From positions 1 to 28,193 of the forward strand of contig JAILDI010000054.1 of NCBI GenBank assembly GCA_024689525.1: DNA of 28,193 nucleotides. The letters run 5' to 3'. The stretch comes from Bacteroidales bacterium. Its GTDB lineage: Bacteria; Bacteroidota; Bacteroidia; Bacteroidales; UBA932. A program made the translations under genes and the position numbers. The notes beneath the pieces were generated by a model, which searched no databases, was not told the DNA's origin, and was given only the letters and a program-made list of their open reading frames with translations. Shown here one piece after another: positions 7,507 to 18,888 of the stretch (its first letter is position 1; each line of letters starts with the position of its first letter).

Positions 7507-9950
7507 TACCTCAACACTGCTCCGAATTCATTCTTGAAGCCGTCCAGAACCCTCTGCATCGTATTTTCCACCTCGATATCGGTGAGAGTGCGTTCGGGAT
7601 CCTGAAGCACGAAGCCAAGGGCATACTGTTTCTTTCCGGCAGGGATCTTGTCGCCACGGTAGACGTCGAACAGCGACACGCTGCGGATGAGTTTCTTTCC
7701 TGTGCGGAGGGCCGATTTGCGAAGATCGGCATAGCTCACGCCCTCGTCCAGAAGCAGGGCAAGGTCGCGCCTGACCTCCGGGAAGCGGGGCAGTTCCGTG
7801 AAGTTGAACTTGTCGCGCTTGATCAGCTGGAAGAGCCTCTGCCAGTGAATCTCAGCGGCGAATACGGGCTGCTTGATGCCGAAGCGCTTGAGCAGCGCAG
7901 GATTGATTGTACCCAGTGTGAGCAGCGGCTGTACGTCGCGGCCGGGCAGGCCGTAGACCATACCCTCGGCAAAAATATCGGCCGGAGCCGGAAGCACTGC
8001 AAGGGTGGAAAGGTCGATGCGGTAGCGCGCCAGAAGCAGCTCCACATAGCCCTTGAGCTGGAAGAAATCCGACTTGCGGGCTCCAGTGCGCCACGCCTTG
8101 TCCGGCGTACCGGTGATGAACAGGGAGAAGCACTGATGCTCCTCATAGCCCTCCAGAGTTTCGCCCGGGAGTTCCGGCAGGCGGCGGTAAACCGAGCCGT
8201 ACTCGAAGAAACGCAGCGAAGAAGCCTGCCTGTTGATATTGTAGGCCACCACCTCCAGGCCGTTGAGAATCAGCGTCTGGCGCAGCACATTGAGGTCCTG
8301 GCTCAGCGGATTCACGATATGGACGCAATTCTCCGCCGGATAAGTGGTGAGGCCCTTATAGTAATCCTCCTTGGTGAGGGAGTTGTTCATTGTCTCCGTG
8401 AAGCCGTTGGAGGCCAGGAAATTGGAGATATTGTTGCGAATGGCCTCGGGCTCCGGTGAAGGGCTGGGGTTCACGCTCATACGCAGGCTGTCCGGAAGGT
8501 CGATGTTGTTGTAACCGTAGATACGGAGCACCTCTTCCACCACGTCGCACTCGCGGGTGACATCGACCATATATGTAGGAGCCGCAACCAGGGCGCCGTT
8601 CTCGCGCTTTGCAACCCATTGGTAATTAAGGCATTCCAGGATCTTTTCGATGGTATCGGCACCAATCTCCTTGCCGATGAAGCGCTGCATCCTGCCATAG
8701 TCCAGGTCGATCAGTTTCCTGCCGATGACCTGCGGATAAACCTCGCGCACCTTGCCCACGACCTTGCCGCCGGCGACCTCCTGAATGAGGAGGGCCGCCC
8801 TCTTTGCGGCGAACAGCGACATCTCCGGATCCGCGCCCCTCTCGAAGCGGAAGGAGGCGTCCGTCGACAGCTGCTGACTCTTGGCCGTGCGGCGCACCGA
8901 CACGGGATCGAAATATGCGCCCTCGATGAAGACGTCAACGGTGGAGTCGCTCACGCCGGAATCCTCACCGCCGAATACACCTGCAATGCACATCGGCCCT
9001 TCTGCATCGGCAATGACCATATCCAGCTTGCTCAGCTTGCGGTCGATGCCGTCCAGGGTCTTGATCACCTCGCCTTCCCCGGCGCGGCGCACTATCACAT
9101 TGCCGCCGCGGATCTTGTCGGCGTCGAAGGTATGGAGCGGCTGGCCCAGCTCGAAGAGGATGAAATTGGACACGTCCACCACGTTGTTGATGGGCTTGAG
9201 GCCGATGCTCTGGAGCTTTTCCGCCAGCCACTGCGGCGACGGGGCCACTTTCACGCCCTTCACCGTGATGCCGGTGTAGCGGGGTGCGCCATCGGTGTCC
9301 AGAACCTCGACGGGGATGGATTCGCCCTCGCCTTCCTTGAATGCATCGACCTTGGGCATCTTCAGCTCGCAGGGGATGTCCTTGGAGCGCAGATATGCGT
9401 ACAGGTCCCTGGCAACGCCCCAGTGGGAAGCCGCGTCGATGCGGTTGGCCGTTATCTCGTATTCGATCACGGTCTCTTCCTTCAGACCCAGGAAATCCTT
9501 GGCGGGAGTGCCGGGAACGGCATCCTCCGGAAGAACCATAATGCCGTCGTGGGATGTGCCGATGCCCAGCTCGTCCTCCGCGCAGATCATTCCGAACGAC
9601 TCCACTCCGCGGATCTTGGACTTCTTGATCTTGAAGTCCCCGGGGAGCACCGTGCCGATGCGCGCGAACAGAACCTTCTGCCCGGCGGCAACGTTGGGGG
9701 CTCCGCAGACCACGGTAACGGGCTCCGGCGAGCCGTCGTTCACGGTGGTGATATGAAGATGGTCCGAATCCGGATGTTCAACGCAGGTGAGCACGTGTGC
9801 CACCACGACGCCGGCAAGACCGCCGGGAATCTGCTCCGCAGTTTCCAGCGAGTCCACTTCAATGCCGATTGAGGTCATAGCTTCCGCTATCTGCTGAGGT
9901 GTAAGGTCGGCCACCAGATAGTCCTTGAGCCAATTACAGGAGAGTTTCAT
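7506..9950 (-). CDS. pheT: Phenylalanine-tRNA ligase beta subunit
   Basis: PheT pairs with PheS to form the heterotetramer that charges tRNA-Phe. At 814 residues it has full length. An OB-fold tRNA-binding domain lies near residues 40-150 (VVAHVLTCVEHPDSDHLHIT). The B3/B4 editing region follows (GAPRYTGITVKG, NNVVDVSNFILFELGQPLHTFD), then the B5 domain and the catalytic-like core. The ferredoxin-fold anticodon-binding domain forms the end (FPEVRRDLALLLDEGV...YALGFVLQDPERTLTD). pheS is not in the window. Its ATG overlaps the ftsY stop by one base (TAATG) and the DUF4296 gene follows in the same manner. Confidence 0.97.
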   Translation of the reverse strand: MKLSCNWLKDYLVADLTPQQIAEAMTSIGIEVDSLETAEQIPGGLAGVVVAHVLTCVEHPDSDHLHITTVNDGSPEPVTVVCGAPNVAAGQKVLFARIGTVLPGDFKIKKSKIRGVESFGMICAEDELGIGTSHDGIMVLPEDAVPGTPAKDFLGLKEETVIEYEITANRIDAASHWGVARDLYAYLRSKDIPCELKMPKVDAFKEGEGESIPVEVLDTDGAPRYTGITVKGVKVAPSPQWLAEKLQSIGLKPINNVVDVSNFILFELGQPLHTFDADKIRGGNVIVRRAGEGEVIKTLDGIDRKLSKLDMVIADAEGPMCIAGVFGGEDSGVSDSTVDVFIEGAYFDPVSVRRTAKSQQLSTDASFRFERGADPEMSLFAAKRAALLIQEVAGGKVVGKVREVYPQVIGRKLIDLDYGRMQRFIGKEIGADTIEKILECLNYQWVAKRENGALVAAPTYMVDVTRECDVVEEVLRIYGYNNIDLPDSLRMSVNPSPSPEPEAIRNNISNFLASNGFTETMNNSLTKEDYYKGLTTYPAENCVHIVNPLSQDLNVLRQTLILNGLEVVAYNINRQASSLRFFEYGSVYRRLPELPGETLEGYEEHQCFSLFITGTPDKAWRTGARKSDFFQLKGYVELLLARYRIDLSTLAVLPAPADIFAEGMVYGLPGRDVQPLLTLGTINPALLKRFGIKQPVFAAEIHWQRLFQLIKRDKFNFTELPRFPEVRRDLALLLDEGVSYADLRKSALRTGKKLIRSVSLFDVYRGDKIPAGKKQYALGFVLQDPERTLTDIEVENTMQRVLDGFKNEFGAVLR

Positions 9951-10873
9951 TATTGTATATCTTCTTTTTTAAACAAATCTGACACAAATTCTTTTTTGTC
10001 GAATACTTTCAGGTCGTTGACGCCCTCGCCTATTCCGATGTATTTGATGGGGAACTTGAACTGGTCCACGATTCCAACCACCACGCCTCCCTTGGCGCTG
10101 CCGTCCAGCTTGGTGACGGCCATCGAAGTGACATCCGTCGCCTTGGAGAACTCGCGGGCCTGGATGAAGGCATTCTGCCCGGTGGAGCCGTCCAGCACCA
10201 GGAGAACCTCGTGAGGGCCGTCCGGTACGATGCGCTTGATCACGTTGCGGATCTTGGTGAGCTCGTTCATCAGATCCACCCTGTTGTGAAGGCGCCCTGC
10301 AGTGTCGATGAGCACCACATCGGCCTCCCTGGCCACCGCCGATTTCACGGCGTCGAATGCCACGGAAGCAGGATCCGCGCCCATCGGCTGCTTGACGATT
10401 GCCGCGCCGGTGCGCTCCGCCCATATCGTGAGCTGCTCCACGGCAGCCGCACGGAACGTGTCCGCCGCGCCGAGGACCACCTTCTTGCCCTGGGCGGCCA
10501 GCATCGAGGCCAGTTTGCCGATGGTGGTGGTCTTGCCCACTCCGTTTACGCCCACAACCAGCATCACATACGGTTTCTTACTGAAGTCGAAGGGCTGGAC
10601 GGGGGCATCGTCCTCTCCCAGGAGCTTGGCAATCTCGTCGCGGATGATGTCCACAAGTTCGTCCATCGACACATATTTGTCCCGCTCCACGCGGTCCTCG
10701 ATATTGTCGATGATCTTGAGGGTGGTGTCCACGCCCATATCCGAGCCCAGGAGGGCTTCCTCCACGGCGTCCAGAACGTCGTCATCGACCTTGGACTTCC
10801 CCACGATGGCCCTTCCGAGCTTCTGGAAGAAGTTCAAATTGGTTTTCTGTACGCCTTTGTCAAATATTCCCAT
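9950..10873 (-). CDS. ftsY: Signal recognition particle receptor FtsY
   Basis: FtsY is the membrane-associated GTPase that receives SRP-bound ribosomes and hands nascent membrane proteins to the Sec translocon. The sequence holds a helical N domain (residues 1-95) and a G domain with GVNGVGKTT (108-116), DTFRAAAVEQL, DTAGRLHN and TKLDGSAKGG. At 307 residues it lacks the long acidic A domain of the E. coli protein, as is usual in Bacteroidota. The gene sits between metG and pheT, with 21 bases separating it from the metG stop. An exact TATATTTG box lies seven bases before its ATG, so it may have its own, nearly leaderless transcript besides readthrough. Confidence 0.96.
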   Translation of the reverse strand: MGIFDKGVQKTNLNFFQKLGRAIVGKSKVDDDVLDAVEEALLGSDMGVDTTLKIIDNIEDRVERDKYVSMDELVDIIRDEIAKLLGEDDAPVQPFDFSKKPYVMLVVGVNGVGKTTTIGKLASMLAAQGKKVVLGAADTFRAAAVEQLTIWAERTGAAIVKQPMGADPASVAFDAVKSAVAREADVVLIDTAGRLHNRVDLMNELTKIRNVIKRIVPDGPHEVLLVLDGSTGQNAFIQAREFSKATDVTSMAVTKLDGSAKGGVVVGIVDQFKFPIKYIGIGEGVNDLKVFDKKEFVSDLFKKEDIQ

Positions 10874-10880
10874 TATCCTG

Positions 10881-10888
10881 CAAATATA
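10881..10888 (-). promoter_or_regulatory. -7 element before ftsY
   Basis: On the minus strand TATATTTG is an exact match to TAnnTTTG in the 21 bases between metG and ftsY. Initiation would be expected near 10874-10876, directly at the ftsY ATG (10873). I see no clear TTTG at the right distance upstream, so strength is uncertain. Confidence 0.45.
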
Positions 10889-10894
10889 CGCATT

Positions 10895-13072
10895 TTATCC
10901 CACAATCGCACCGTTGGTGATGGCCTCCACGGGGCTTACAAGGCGCATTTTGCCGTCGCCCTGCTTTGCCATCAGGATCATTCCGCAGGACTCGATTCCG
11001 CGTATCACCCTGGGTTCCAGATTGGCAAGGATGCAGATCTGGCGGCCCACCATATCTTCCGGGCTGTAATATTCAGCGATGCCGGAGACTATGGTGCGCT
11101 TGTCCAGGCCTGTGTCGATCGTGAGCTTGAGCAGCTTGTCCGTCTTGGGAACGCGCTCCGCCTCAAGCACTGTGGCCACGCGGATATCCATTGTTCCGAA
11201 CTGCTCGAAGGTTACCGGAGCCTTTCCGGGCTCCACTTTCTTTGCTGCCTCTTCCGCTGCCTTTGCCTTCTCCGCAGCCTCCCTGGCAGCCTTGATGGCC
11301 TCCAGCTTTGCAATCTGGGCGTCCACCTCGGCATCTTCAATCTTGCGGAACAAAAGCACCGCCTCGCCCAGCTCGTGCCCGGGTTTCAGCAGCTCCGCCT
11401 CGCCCAGCATATCCCAGTTGAGAACAACGTCGTATGACTGCTTCACCGAAGTGTGAAGGGCGGCGGATTCGCCTTCCTTGTAGAAGTTCACCGTCGGCTC
11501 GCCTTCTCCGGCGCGGTGGTCCGTGCCGGCATCGACCCCCACCTTAAGGATGTCGCGCAGCTTCTGGGCGCTGAACGGGGTGAAGGGCTCGAACGCGATG
11601 GCCAGATCGGCACATATCTGGAGACAGGTGTAAAGGATGGAACCGGTGCGCTCCAGGTCGGTTTTCGCCACTTTCCAGGGCTCCATATCGGAGATGTATT
11701 TATTGCCGATGCGGGCTATGTTCATCGCCTCCTTCAGGGCCTCGCGGAAATGGAAGGTGTCCAGGTATTTCTCCATCGCCTCCCTGCAGGGCTTCACGCC
11801 GTCGAGGGTTTCCTTGTCGATGGCTTCCGGCTTGGCGTTGGCGGGCACCTTGCCGCCGAAATACTTGTGGGTGAGCACCACTGCCCTGTTCACGAAGTTT
11901 CCGAACACTGCCAGGAGTTCGCTGTTATTCCTGCTCTGGAAGTCCTTCCAGGTGAAGTCGTTGTCCTTGGTTTCCGGGGCGTTGGCCGTGAGCACATAGC
12001 GCAGCACGTCCTCCTGTCCGGGGAACTCGTCTTCGTATTCGTGCACCCATACGGCCCAGTTCTTCGACGTGGAGATCTTGTCGCCTTCCAGATTCAGGAA
12101 CTCGTTGGAGGGCACGTTTTCCGGCAGAATGTAGTCTCCGTAGGCCTTAAGCATCGACGGGAACACTATGCAGTGGAACACGATATTATCCTTGCCGATG
12201 AAGTGGATAAGCCTTGTGTCCTTGCTCTTCCACCACTTCTCCCAGCTTTCAGGGAGCAGTTCCTTTGTGTTCGAGATGTAGCCGATGGGGGCATCGAACC
12301 AAACGTACAGGACCTTGCCCCCGGCACCCTCCACGGGCACGGGAACACCCCAGTCCAGGTCCCTGGTGACTGCACGGGGCTGCAGGCCGCCGTCCAGCCA
12401 GCTCTTGCACTGGCCGTACACGTTGGTCTTCCATTCCTTGTGCTGTTCCAGGATCCAATCGCGGAGCCAGGGCTCGTACTTGTCCAGAGGCAGATACCAG
12501 TGGGTGGTCTTCTTCTTCACGGGTGCGCTTCCGCTGAGGCTGGAGCGCGGGTCGATAAGCTCGTCCGGGCTAAGGGTGGAGCCGCATTTCTCGCACTGGT
12601 CGCCATAAGCGTTGGGGTTGCCGCATTTGGGGCAGGTGCCAAGGATGAGGCGGTCCGTAAGGAACATTCCGGCTTCTTCATCGTACAGCTGCTCCGACTC
12701 CTTGGTGATGAAATCGCCCTGGTCGTACAGTTTGCGGAAGAATTCCGAAGCATTCTCCCCGTGCACATCGGAGGATGTGCGGGAATATATGTCAAAGTTG
12801 ATTCCCAGGCGCGTGAAAGCGTCCTTCATCACCTTATGGTATTTGTCCACTATATCCTGGGGGGTGACTCCCTGCTGGCGGGCCTTGATGGTGATGGGCA
12901 CGCCGTGCTCGTCACTGCCGCACACGAACAGCACATCCTCCCCGCGCATACGCAGATAGCGCACGTAAATGTCGCCGGGTATGTATGCACCTGCAAGGTG
13001 GCCGATATGCACCGGTCCGTTTGCGTAAGGCAGCGCGCAGGTTACCAGGGTTCTCTTGTGTTTATTCTCCAT
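10895..13072 (-). CDS. metG: Methionine-tRNA ligase
   Basis: MetG charges initiator and elongator tRNA-Met. The ATP-binding HIGH motif is at residues 22-25 ([11 protein letters not shown]) and the second signature appears as KISTS near residue 331. A zinc knuckle starts at residue 147 (CPKCGN, then CEKCGS). The last 110 or so residues form an EMAP II-like tRNA-binding domain ([31 protein letters not shown]), joined by an Ala/Lys/Glu-rich linker. This is the long, dimeric form, 725 residues from the chosen start. The ATG at 13072 gives the usual [19 protein letters not shown] start; an ATG at 13093 would add seven residues. Its start overlaps the end of dnaG by 11 bases. Confidence 0.97.
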   Translation of the reverse strand: MENKHKRTLVTCALPYANGPVHIGHLAGAYIPGDIYVRYLRMRGEDVLFVCGSDEHGVPITIKARQQGVTPQDIVDKYHKVMKDAFTRLGINFDIYSRTSSDVHGENASEFFRKLYDQGDFITKESEQLYDEEAGMFLTDRLILGTCPKCGNPNAYGDQCEKCGSTLSPDELIDPRSSLSGSAPVKKKTTHWYLPLDKYEPWLRDWILEQHKEWKTNVYGQCKSWLDGGLQPRAVTRDLDWGVPVPVEGAGGKVLYVWFDAPIGYISNTKELLPESWEKWWKSKDTRLIHFIGKDNIVFHCIVFPSMLKAYGDYILPENVPSNEFLNLEGDKISTSKNWAVWVHEYEDEFPGQEDVLRYVLTANAPETKDNDFTWKDFQSRNNSELLAVFGNFVNRAVVLTHKYFGGKVPANAKPEAIDKETLDGVKPCREAMEKYLDTFHFREALKEAMNIARIGNKYISDMEPWKVAKTDLERTGSILYTCLQICADLAIAFEPFTPFSAQKLRDILKVGVDAGTDHRAGEGEPTVNFYKEGESAALHTSVKQSYDVVLNWDMLGEAELLKPGHELGEAVLLFRKIEDAEVDAQIAKLEAIKAAREAAEKAKAAEEAAKKVEPGKAPVTFEQFGTMDIRVATVLEAERVPKTDKLLKLTIDTGLDKRTIVSGIAEYYSPEDMVGRQICILANLEPRVIRGIESCGMILMAKQGDGKMRLVSPVEAITNGAIVG

Positions 13073-15044
13073 ATCTCTGTTTTTGTTTTTCACGTCCGAG
13101 CCGGAGGAGCAGCACCCTTCTGGCTTCGCTCACCCGGTTCATCTCTTCCATTATCTGTTTCTGCTGCTCGGGGCTTGCCGCAGCGAGCTTTTTCGTCAGC
13201 TCCTGCAGGCGCTCCTGCATCCTTTTCTCGTGATAGGCCAGTATGGCCCTGGGCACGTACTGCACCAGCCACGAGCCACGGGATGTGAGGCTGCGGGCGA
13301 AAGTATCCACCGTGAGCATATACTTCTCCACCGACAGGTGCGTGGCCACTGTGGCGATCCTGCGGTCCGGGCTGTTCACCAGGCTGCGGATTATCGCGTC
13401 CTGGGACTCGCCGGCATCGTACAGACGGAAATATGCGTCGTAGGTGTCCCTGTAGGCCGTATTCGAAAACACTATATTGTCGGCCGCGAAAGCCGAGTCG
13501 ATGAATTCCGCAACGCTCTGGGGATCGTCCCCGGCATAGAACTCCGAGTCCGATTCGAAATCCATATGAGTGGTTCCGTCGGTGAGGATGAAGCCCAGGA
13601 TTTCGCGCTCCGACGGGGCCAGCACGGCATTGTCCTCCAGCGGCTGGAGCTCAGTGGGCACGGTTGTCCGCGGCACCGACGTCTTTACCTCAAGCGGCAC
13701 TTCGGGAGCGTTTTCCCTGCGCGGCACCTCATTGACAGTCCTGCGCCTGGTGGTGCGTATGCGCGCGAAAAGGAGGTCGGCGTCCACCTTGAACTGGGCC
13801 GCCAGCATATCGACATAAACCTGGCGCTTCACCGCATCGGGGATATCGGCAATCGTATCGGCAATCTCGTTGATGGTGTTGGCGCGGCGAACGGGGTCGT
13901 TTCCGGCATCGGCCATAAGGAGGTCGGTCTTGAATATGACGCCGTCCTTTTCATTCTGGTCGATATATTCCTGCACTTCCGCCAGGCTATGCTTGCGGGA
14001 GTACGAATCCGGATCGTCGCCGTCCGGGAGGAACACCACGCGGGCATTGAGGCCGGCCTTGAGTATGAGGCCCACGGCGCGCACAGCCGCATGAAGGCCC
14101 GCACTGTCGCCGTCGTACATCACGGTGATGTTATCCGTGAAGCGCTTTATCACCTGCACTTGCTCCTCTGTGAGCGATGTTCCGCAGGAGGCCACCACGT
14201 TCTTTATACCCAGCTGGTACATCGACAGAACATCAAGATAGCCCTCCAGCAGGTAGCACTTGTCGGCGTCGCCGATGGCCTTGCGGCCCTGGTACAGCCC
14301 GTACAGTGTGCGCGACTTCACATAAATTTCCGATTCCTTGGAGTTTACGTACTTCGCAATCTTTTCCGTCTTGGTGCTGAGAAGCGTCCTGCCGCCGAAC
14401 GCAACTACGCGTCCGCTGCGGGAATGGATCGGGAACATCACACGGTCAAAGAAACGGTCGTGAATGCTGCCGTCTTCCCACTCCGCACAGAGGCCGGTTT
14501 CCACAAGGTATTCCTTCTTGTACCCTGCTGCGAGCGCCTGCTGAGTGAACACGTCCTTCGATTTGGGCGCCCATCCCAGGCCGAACTCTTCAATCGTCTC
14601 GTCCAGAAGCCCGCGGCTGCGGAAATACTGGTAGCCTATCGTGTGCCCCTCTTCAGTCCTGAGCTGCTCCTTGAAGAAATTGAAAGCATAATCGGAAACC
14701 AGATGCAGGCTCTCGCTGTGCTGCCTTGCCGCAATATCCTCCGCACTCTCCTCCTTCTCCTGTACCGTAATGTGATACTTGTTGGCAATCCACTTCAGAG
14801 CCTCCACGTAGCTCATATGCTCATATTCCATCAGGAAACCCACGGCCGACCCCGCCTTTCCGCACCCGAAGCACTTGAAAATGCCCCTCGAAGGCGTCAC
14901 GTAGAACGACGGCGTCTTCTCATTGTGGAACGGACAGCACGCCACATAACTGGACCCGCGCCGCTTCAGCTGCACGAAATCCCCCACAACCTCCTCTATC
15001 CGGGCCGCGTCCAATATTTCGTTAACCGTCTCCTGTGGAATCAT
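13062..15044 (-). CDS. dnaG: DNA primase
   Basis: DnaG makes the RNA primers for replication. The N-terminal CHC2 zinc finger has ligands Cys37, His40, Cys58 and Cys61. The RNA polymerase domain includes the TOPRIM fold, with LLEGYLDV (catalytic Glu267) and [12 protein letters not shown]. The C-terminal part after about residue 430, which would contact the helicase, is less conserved and ends in a basic Arg/Lys/Gln-rich helix. At 660 residues the length is normal for Bacteroidota. It is the first gene of the packed minus-strand run that continues through metG to deoC. An exact TATATTTG box lies 19 bases before its ATG. Confidence 0.97.
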   Translation of the reverse strand: MIPQETVNEILDAARIEEVVGDFVQLKRRGSSYVACCPFHNEKTPSFYVTPSRGIFKCFGCGKAGSAVGFLMEYEHMSYVEALKWIANKYHITVQEKEESAEDIAARQHSESLHLVSDYAFNFFKEQLRTEEGHTIGYQYFRSRGLLDETIEEFGLGWAPKSKDVFTQQALAAGYKKEYLVETGLCAEWEDGSIHDRFFDRVMFPIHSRSGRVVAFGGRTLLSTKTEKIAKYVNSKESEIYVKSRTLYGLYQGRKAIGDADKCYLLEGYLDVLSMYQLGIKNVVASCGTSLTEEQVQVIKRFTDNITVMYDGDSAGLHAAVRAVGLILKAGLNARVVFLPDGDDPDSYSRKHSLAEVQEYIDQNEKDGVIFKTDLLMADAGNDPVRRANTINEIADTIADIPDAVKRQVYVDMLAAQFKVDADLLFARIRTTRRRTVNEVPRRENAPEVPLEVKTSVPRTTVPTELQPLEDNAVLAPSEREILGFILTDGTTHMDFESDSEFYAGDDPQSVAEFIDSAFAADNIVFSNTAYRDTYDAYFRLYDAGESQDAIIRSLVNSPDRRIATVATHLSVEKYMLTVDTFARSLTSRGSWLVQYVPRAILAYHEKRMQERLQELTKKLAAASPEQQKQIMEEMNRVSEARRVLLLRLGREKQKQRYGE

Positions 15045-15062
15045 ACTAATCCAATAATCCTA

Positions 15063-15070
15063 CAAATATA
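15063..15070 (-). promoter_or_regulatory. -7 element before dnaG
   Basis: TATATTTG on the minus strand matches the Bacteroidota -7 consensus exactly. Initiation near 15056 would give a leader of about 12 bases. No matching TTTG is seen 19-21 bases upstream; the region there is GC-rich and leads into the 109-bp palindrome. Confidence 0.55.
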
Positions 15071-15118
15071 CGAATATTTCCGCACATACGCGCACCCGCC
15101 CCGCGCGAAAGAATAATT

Positions 15119-15227
15119 GCGTAAAATGGATGTGATTAATAATCAACAAGATACGAAAAGTAAATGCGGCAAAACGCCGCATTTAAAATCAGTAAATCGC
15201 TGATACACAGCGAATTGTAGTTTACGC
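15119..15227. repeat. 109-bp imperfect palindrome, copy B
   Basis: The ends are inverted repeats (GCGTAAA at 15119, TTTACGC ending at 15227). The exact centre (15173) is the loop of a perfect 10-bp hairpin: TAAATGCGGC (15161-15170), loop AAAAC, GCCGCATTTA (15176-15185). Length and plan equal copy A at 722-830, with about 60% ungapped identity outside the central hairpins by hand count. It lies between the DUF3127 gene terminator and the dnaG promoter. Confidence 0.65.
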
Positions 15228-15242
15228 GCAAGTAAACGCAAA

Positions 15243-15273
15243 CAGAGGCCAGTCCATAACGGGCCGGCCTCTG
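15243..15273 (-). terminator. Terminator after the FKBP-DUF3127 pair
   Basis: CAGAGGCC (15243-15250) and GGCCTCTG (15266-15273) form a perfect 8-bp stem. On the minus strand a TTTGCGTTT tract follows. It is 19 bases past the DUF3127 gene stop codon. Confidence 0.65.
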
Positions 15274-15291
15274 CTGTGCATTTGTGAACAA

Positions 15292-15762
15292 TCAGAAGGG
15301 GAGATCGTCTTCAGAGAGATCCTCCGGGGGCATGTCGTCCAGGGTGGGAGCCGGGGCGTCGAAGGCGGGGGCCGATGCGGGAGCATAAGCCGGGGATGAT
15401 GCCTGGGCCGATGCCGGAGCATAAGTCGGGGCAGACGCCTGGGCCGGTGCGTAAGCGGGAGCTGCGGCGACGGGCGCGGGTGCGCCTGCGGGGGCGAGTT
15501 TCCAAATCTGCAGGTCGTTGTACCACCTGCCGTTGAACTCGCGGCTCTTAAGGTTGAAGGAAACCTTCACCTTGTCGCCTGCCGCATACTTCGCCAGATC
15601 CTGCACCTTGTCCTGACCCCATGCCGTGAAGCATGCCTGGGCAGTATAGTTGCCGTCCGGGAATTCAAGCACGAACTCCTGTTTCGCCCAGGGGCCGCGG
15701 GCACTCGTGCCCTGCTGCACCGCCATGAGCTGCTTGATTGTTCCTTCGATCTCGAGTGCCAT
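15292..15762 (-). CDS. DUF3127 protein with SSB-like acidic C-terminal tip, 156 aa
   Basis: Residues 1-88 match the DUF3127 domain of Bacteroidota (IKQLMAVQQGTSARGPW, KQEFVLEF, CFTAWGQDK, VSFNLKSREFNGRWYNDLQIWKL). The alternating strands suggest an OB-like fold. Residues 89-138 are a low-complexity linker of Ala, Pro, Tyr and Ser with a repeated APAYAPA-type unit. The protein ends in SEDDLPF, which closely resembles the acidic DDDIPF tip by which bacterial SSB recruits partners such as RecQ, PriA and primase. This suggests a single-stranded DNA-binding role. That is inference; DUF3127 has no established function that I know of. It follows the FKBP gene by three bases. Confidence 0.8.
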   Translation of the reverse strand: MALEIEGTIKQLMAVQQGTSARGPWAKQEFVLEFPDGNYTAQACFTAWGQDKVQDLAKYAAGDKVKVSFNLKSREFNGRWYNDLQIWKLAPAGAPAPVAAAPAYAPAQASAPTYAPASAQASSPAYAPASAPAFDAPAPTLDDMPPEDLSEDDLPF

Positions 15763-15765
15763 GAT

Positions 15766-16521
15766 TTACTTCTTGGCAGGTTCGGGTTCTGCAACGGGCT
15801 CTACATAGGGCTTCACATCGAGGAGGTCCACAACGAACTTGAGGGTTGCGTTGGGCTCGATGCCGCGGCTGCCGCGCTCGCCATAAGCGAGTTCGCCGGG
15901 GATCACGAGTTCGATCTTACCGCCCTTGCCGACGAGCTGGAGGCCTTCGCCCCAACCGGAGATAACGCGGTTGAGAGGGAAAGTGACATCGTCACCGGCA
16001 TCGAACTGGGTACCGTCGATGAGGGTGCCCACGTAGTTCACGACCACGGTGTCCTGCAGGGAAGTGGGGTGCTCCTCACCTTCCTCGAACAGGGTGTAGG
16101 CGATACCGCTCTCGGTAACCTGGGTGCCTTCGCCCTTCAGGTAGTTCTCAATGTAGTTCTTACCCTTTTCGTCGTTGAGGGCAGCCTTGTACTCGCTCAT
16201 CTTCTCAAGATGACCGTCGAGGATACGGCCCATTTCCATGGGGTTGATGCGGAACTGCTCCACGAAAGAGGAATCCTGGGGATCGCCCACGGAGTTGGCG
16301 GCTTTCTTCATGCCCTGCAGCACCTGGCTGTAGTTGAGCTTGCCGAAGCCATAGTTCTTGATCATCATACCGAAGTTCACACCAAGGAGATAGCTGGCGG
16401 AGTCGATTTCGGTGGTGGTGGGAAGAAGGGCGCGAACCTCTTTGCTTCCCTCGGGAGCGTTGCCGCAAGACGCCATGACGGCCGCTACGGCTGCGATGAC
16501 GATGAGTTTTGAAATCTTCAT
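15766..16521 (-). CDS. FKBP-type peptidyl-prolyl isomerase lipoprotein
   Basis: The protein has a lipoprotein signal peptide with lipobox VMASC (Cys19), a helical FKBP N-terminal dimerisation region (SYLLGVNFGMMIKNYGFGKLN) and a C-terminal FKBP domain (DTVVVNYVGTLIDGTQFDAG...VISGWGEGLQLVGKGGKIELVIPGELAYGERG). This is the FkpA/Mip architecture, a chaperone that isomerises proline bonds in the cell envelope. The Asp, Trp and Tyr positions of the active pocket appear present. A Glu/Pro/Lys tail of about 15 residues ends the protein. Length (251) is normal. It is the first gene of a pair with the DUF3127 protein and has an exact -7 box upstream. Confidence 0.93.
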   Translation of the reverse strand: MKISKLIVIAAVAAVMASCGNAPEGSKEVRALLPTTTEIDSASYLLGVNFGMMIKNYGFGKLNYSQVLQGMKKAANSVGDPQDSSFVEQFRINPMEMGRILDGHLEKMSEYKAALNDEKGKNYIENYLKGEGTQVTESGIAYTLFEEGEEHPTSLQDTVVVNYVGTLIDGTQFDAGDDVTFPLNRVISGWGEGLQLVGKGGKIELVIPGELAYGERGSRGIEPNATLKFVVDLLDVKPYVEPVAEPEPAKK

Positions 16522-16581
16522 GATTCTATAACTAGTTTAAATTGTTTTCGGTTTTGCCTCCCCCTTGGGGGAAAAAGCGCG

Positions 16582-16589
16582 CAAATTTA
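16582..16589 (-). promoter_or_regulatory. -7 element of the FKBP-DUF3127 pair
   Basis: TAAATTTG on the minus strand matches TAnnTTTG exactly. Initiation near 16575 gives a leader of about 53 bases that contains the self-complementary CCCCCAAGGGGG at 16560-16571. A clear TTTG -33 element is not seen; a T-run occupies that position. Confidence 0.5.
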
Positions 16590-16640
16590 CTATTTTTTCC
16601 TTAAAAAGCCGAATTTATTTCATAATATCTTCCGGCCAAC

Positions 16641-16670
16641 TTGTTTTTTATCCGTTTTTTCACTAAATTG
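16641..16670 (+). promoter_or_regulatory. Possible recQ promoter
   Basis: CTTG-like -33 (TTG at 16641-16643), a 20-base spacer and TAAATTG (16664-16670) resemble the Bacteroidota promoter with mismatches in both elements. The position, about 22 bases before the recQ ATG, is suitable. Confidence 0.35.
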
Positions 16671-16692
16671 TGGAGCGAAAAAATTAGGACTA

Positions 16693-18859
<2,167 letters not shown>

Positions 18860-18888
<29 letters not shown>

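Noticed and set aside
13056..15116. Open frame of nearly 700 codons on plus, opposite dnaG
   Set aside because: DnaG on minus has complete CHC2 and TOPRIM motifs. The plus frame is a shadow caused by GC-rich third positions; the same applies to frames opposite metG (11453-13288), pheT (8619-9872), recQ (16720-18201) and serC (21004-22458).
16560..16571. CCCCCTTGGGGG as a terminator or riboswitch stem
   Set aside because: The two arms have no room for a loop beyond two bases, there is no T-tract in a useful place, and it lies in the FKBP leader; no riboswitch aptamer pattern is visible.
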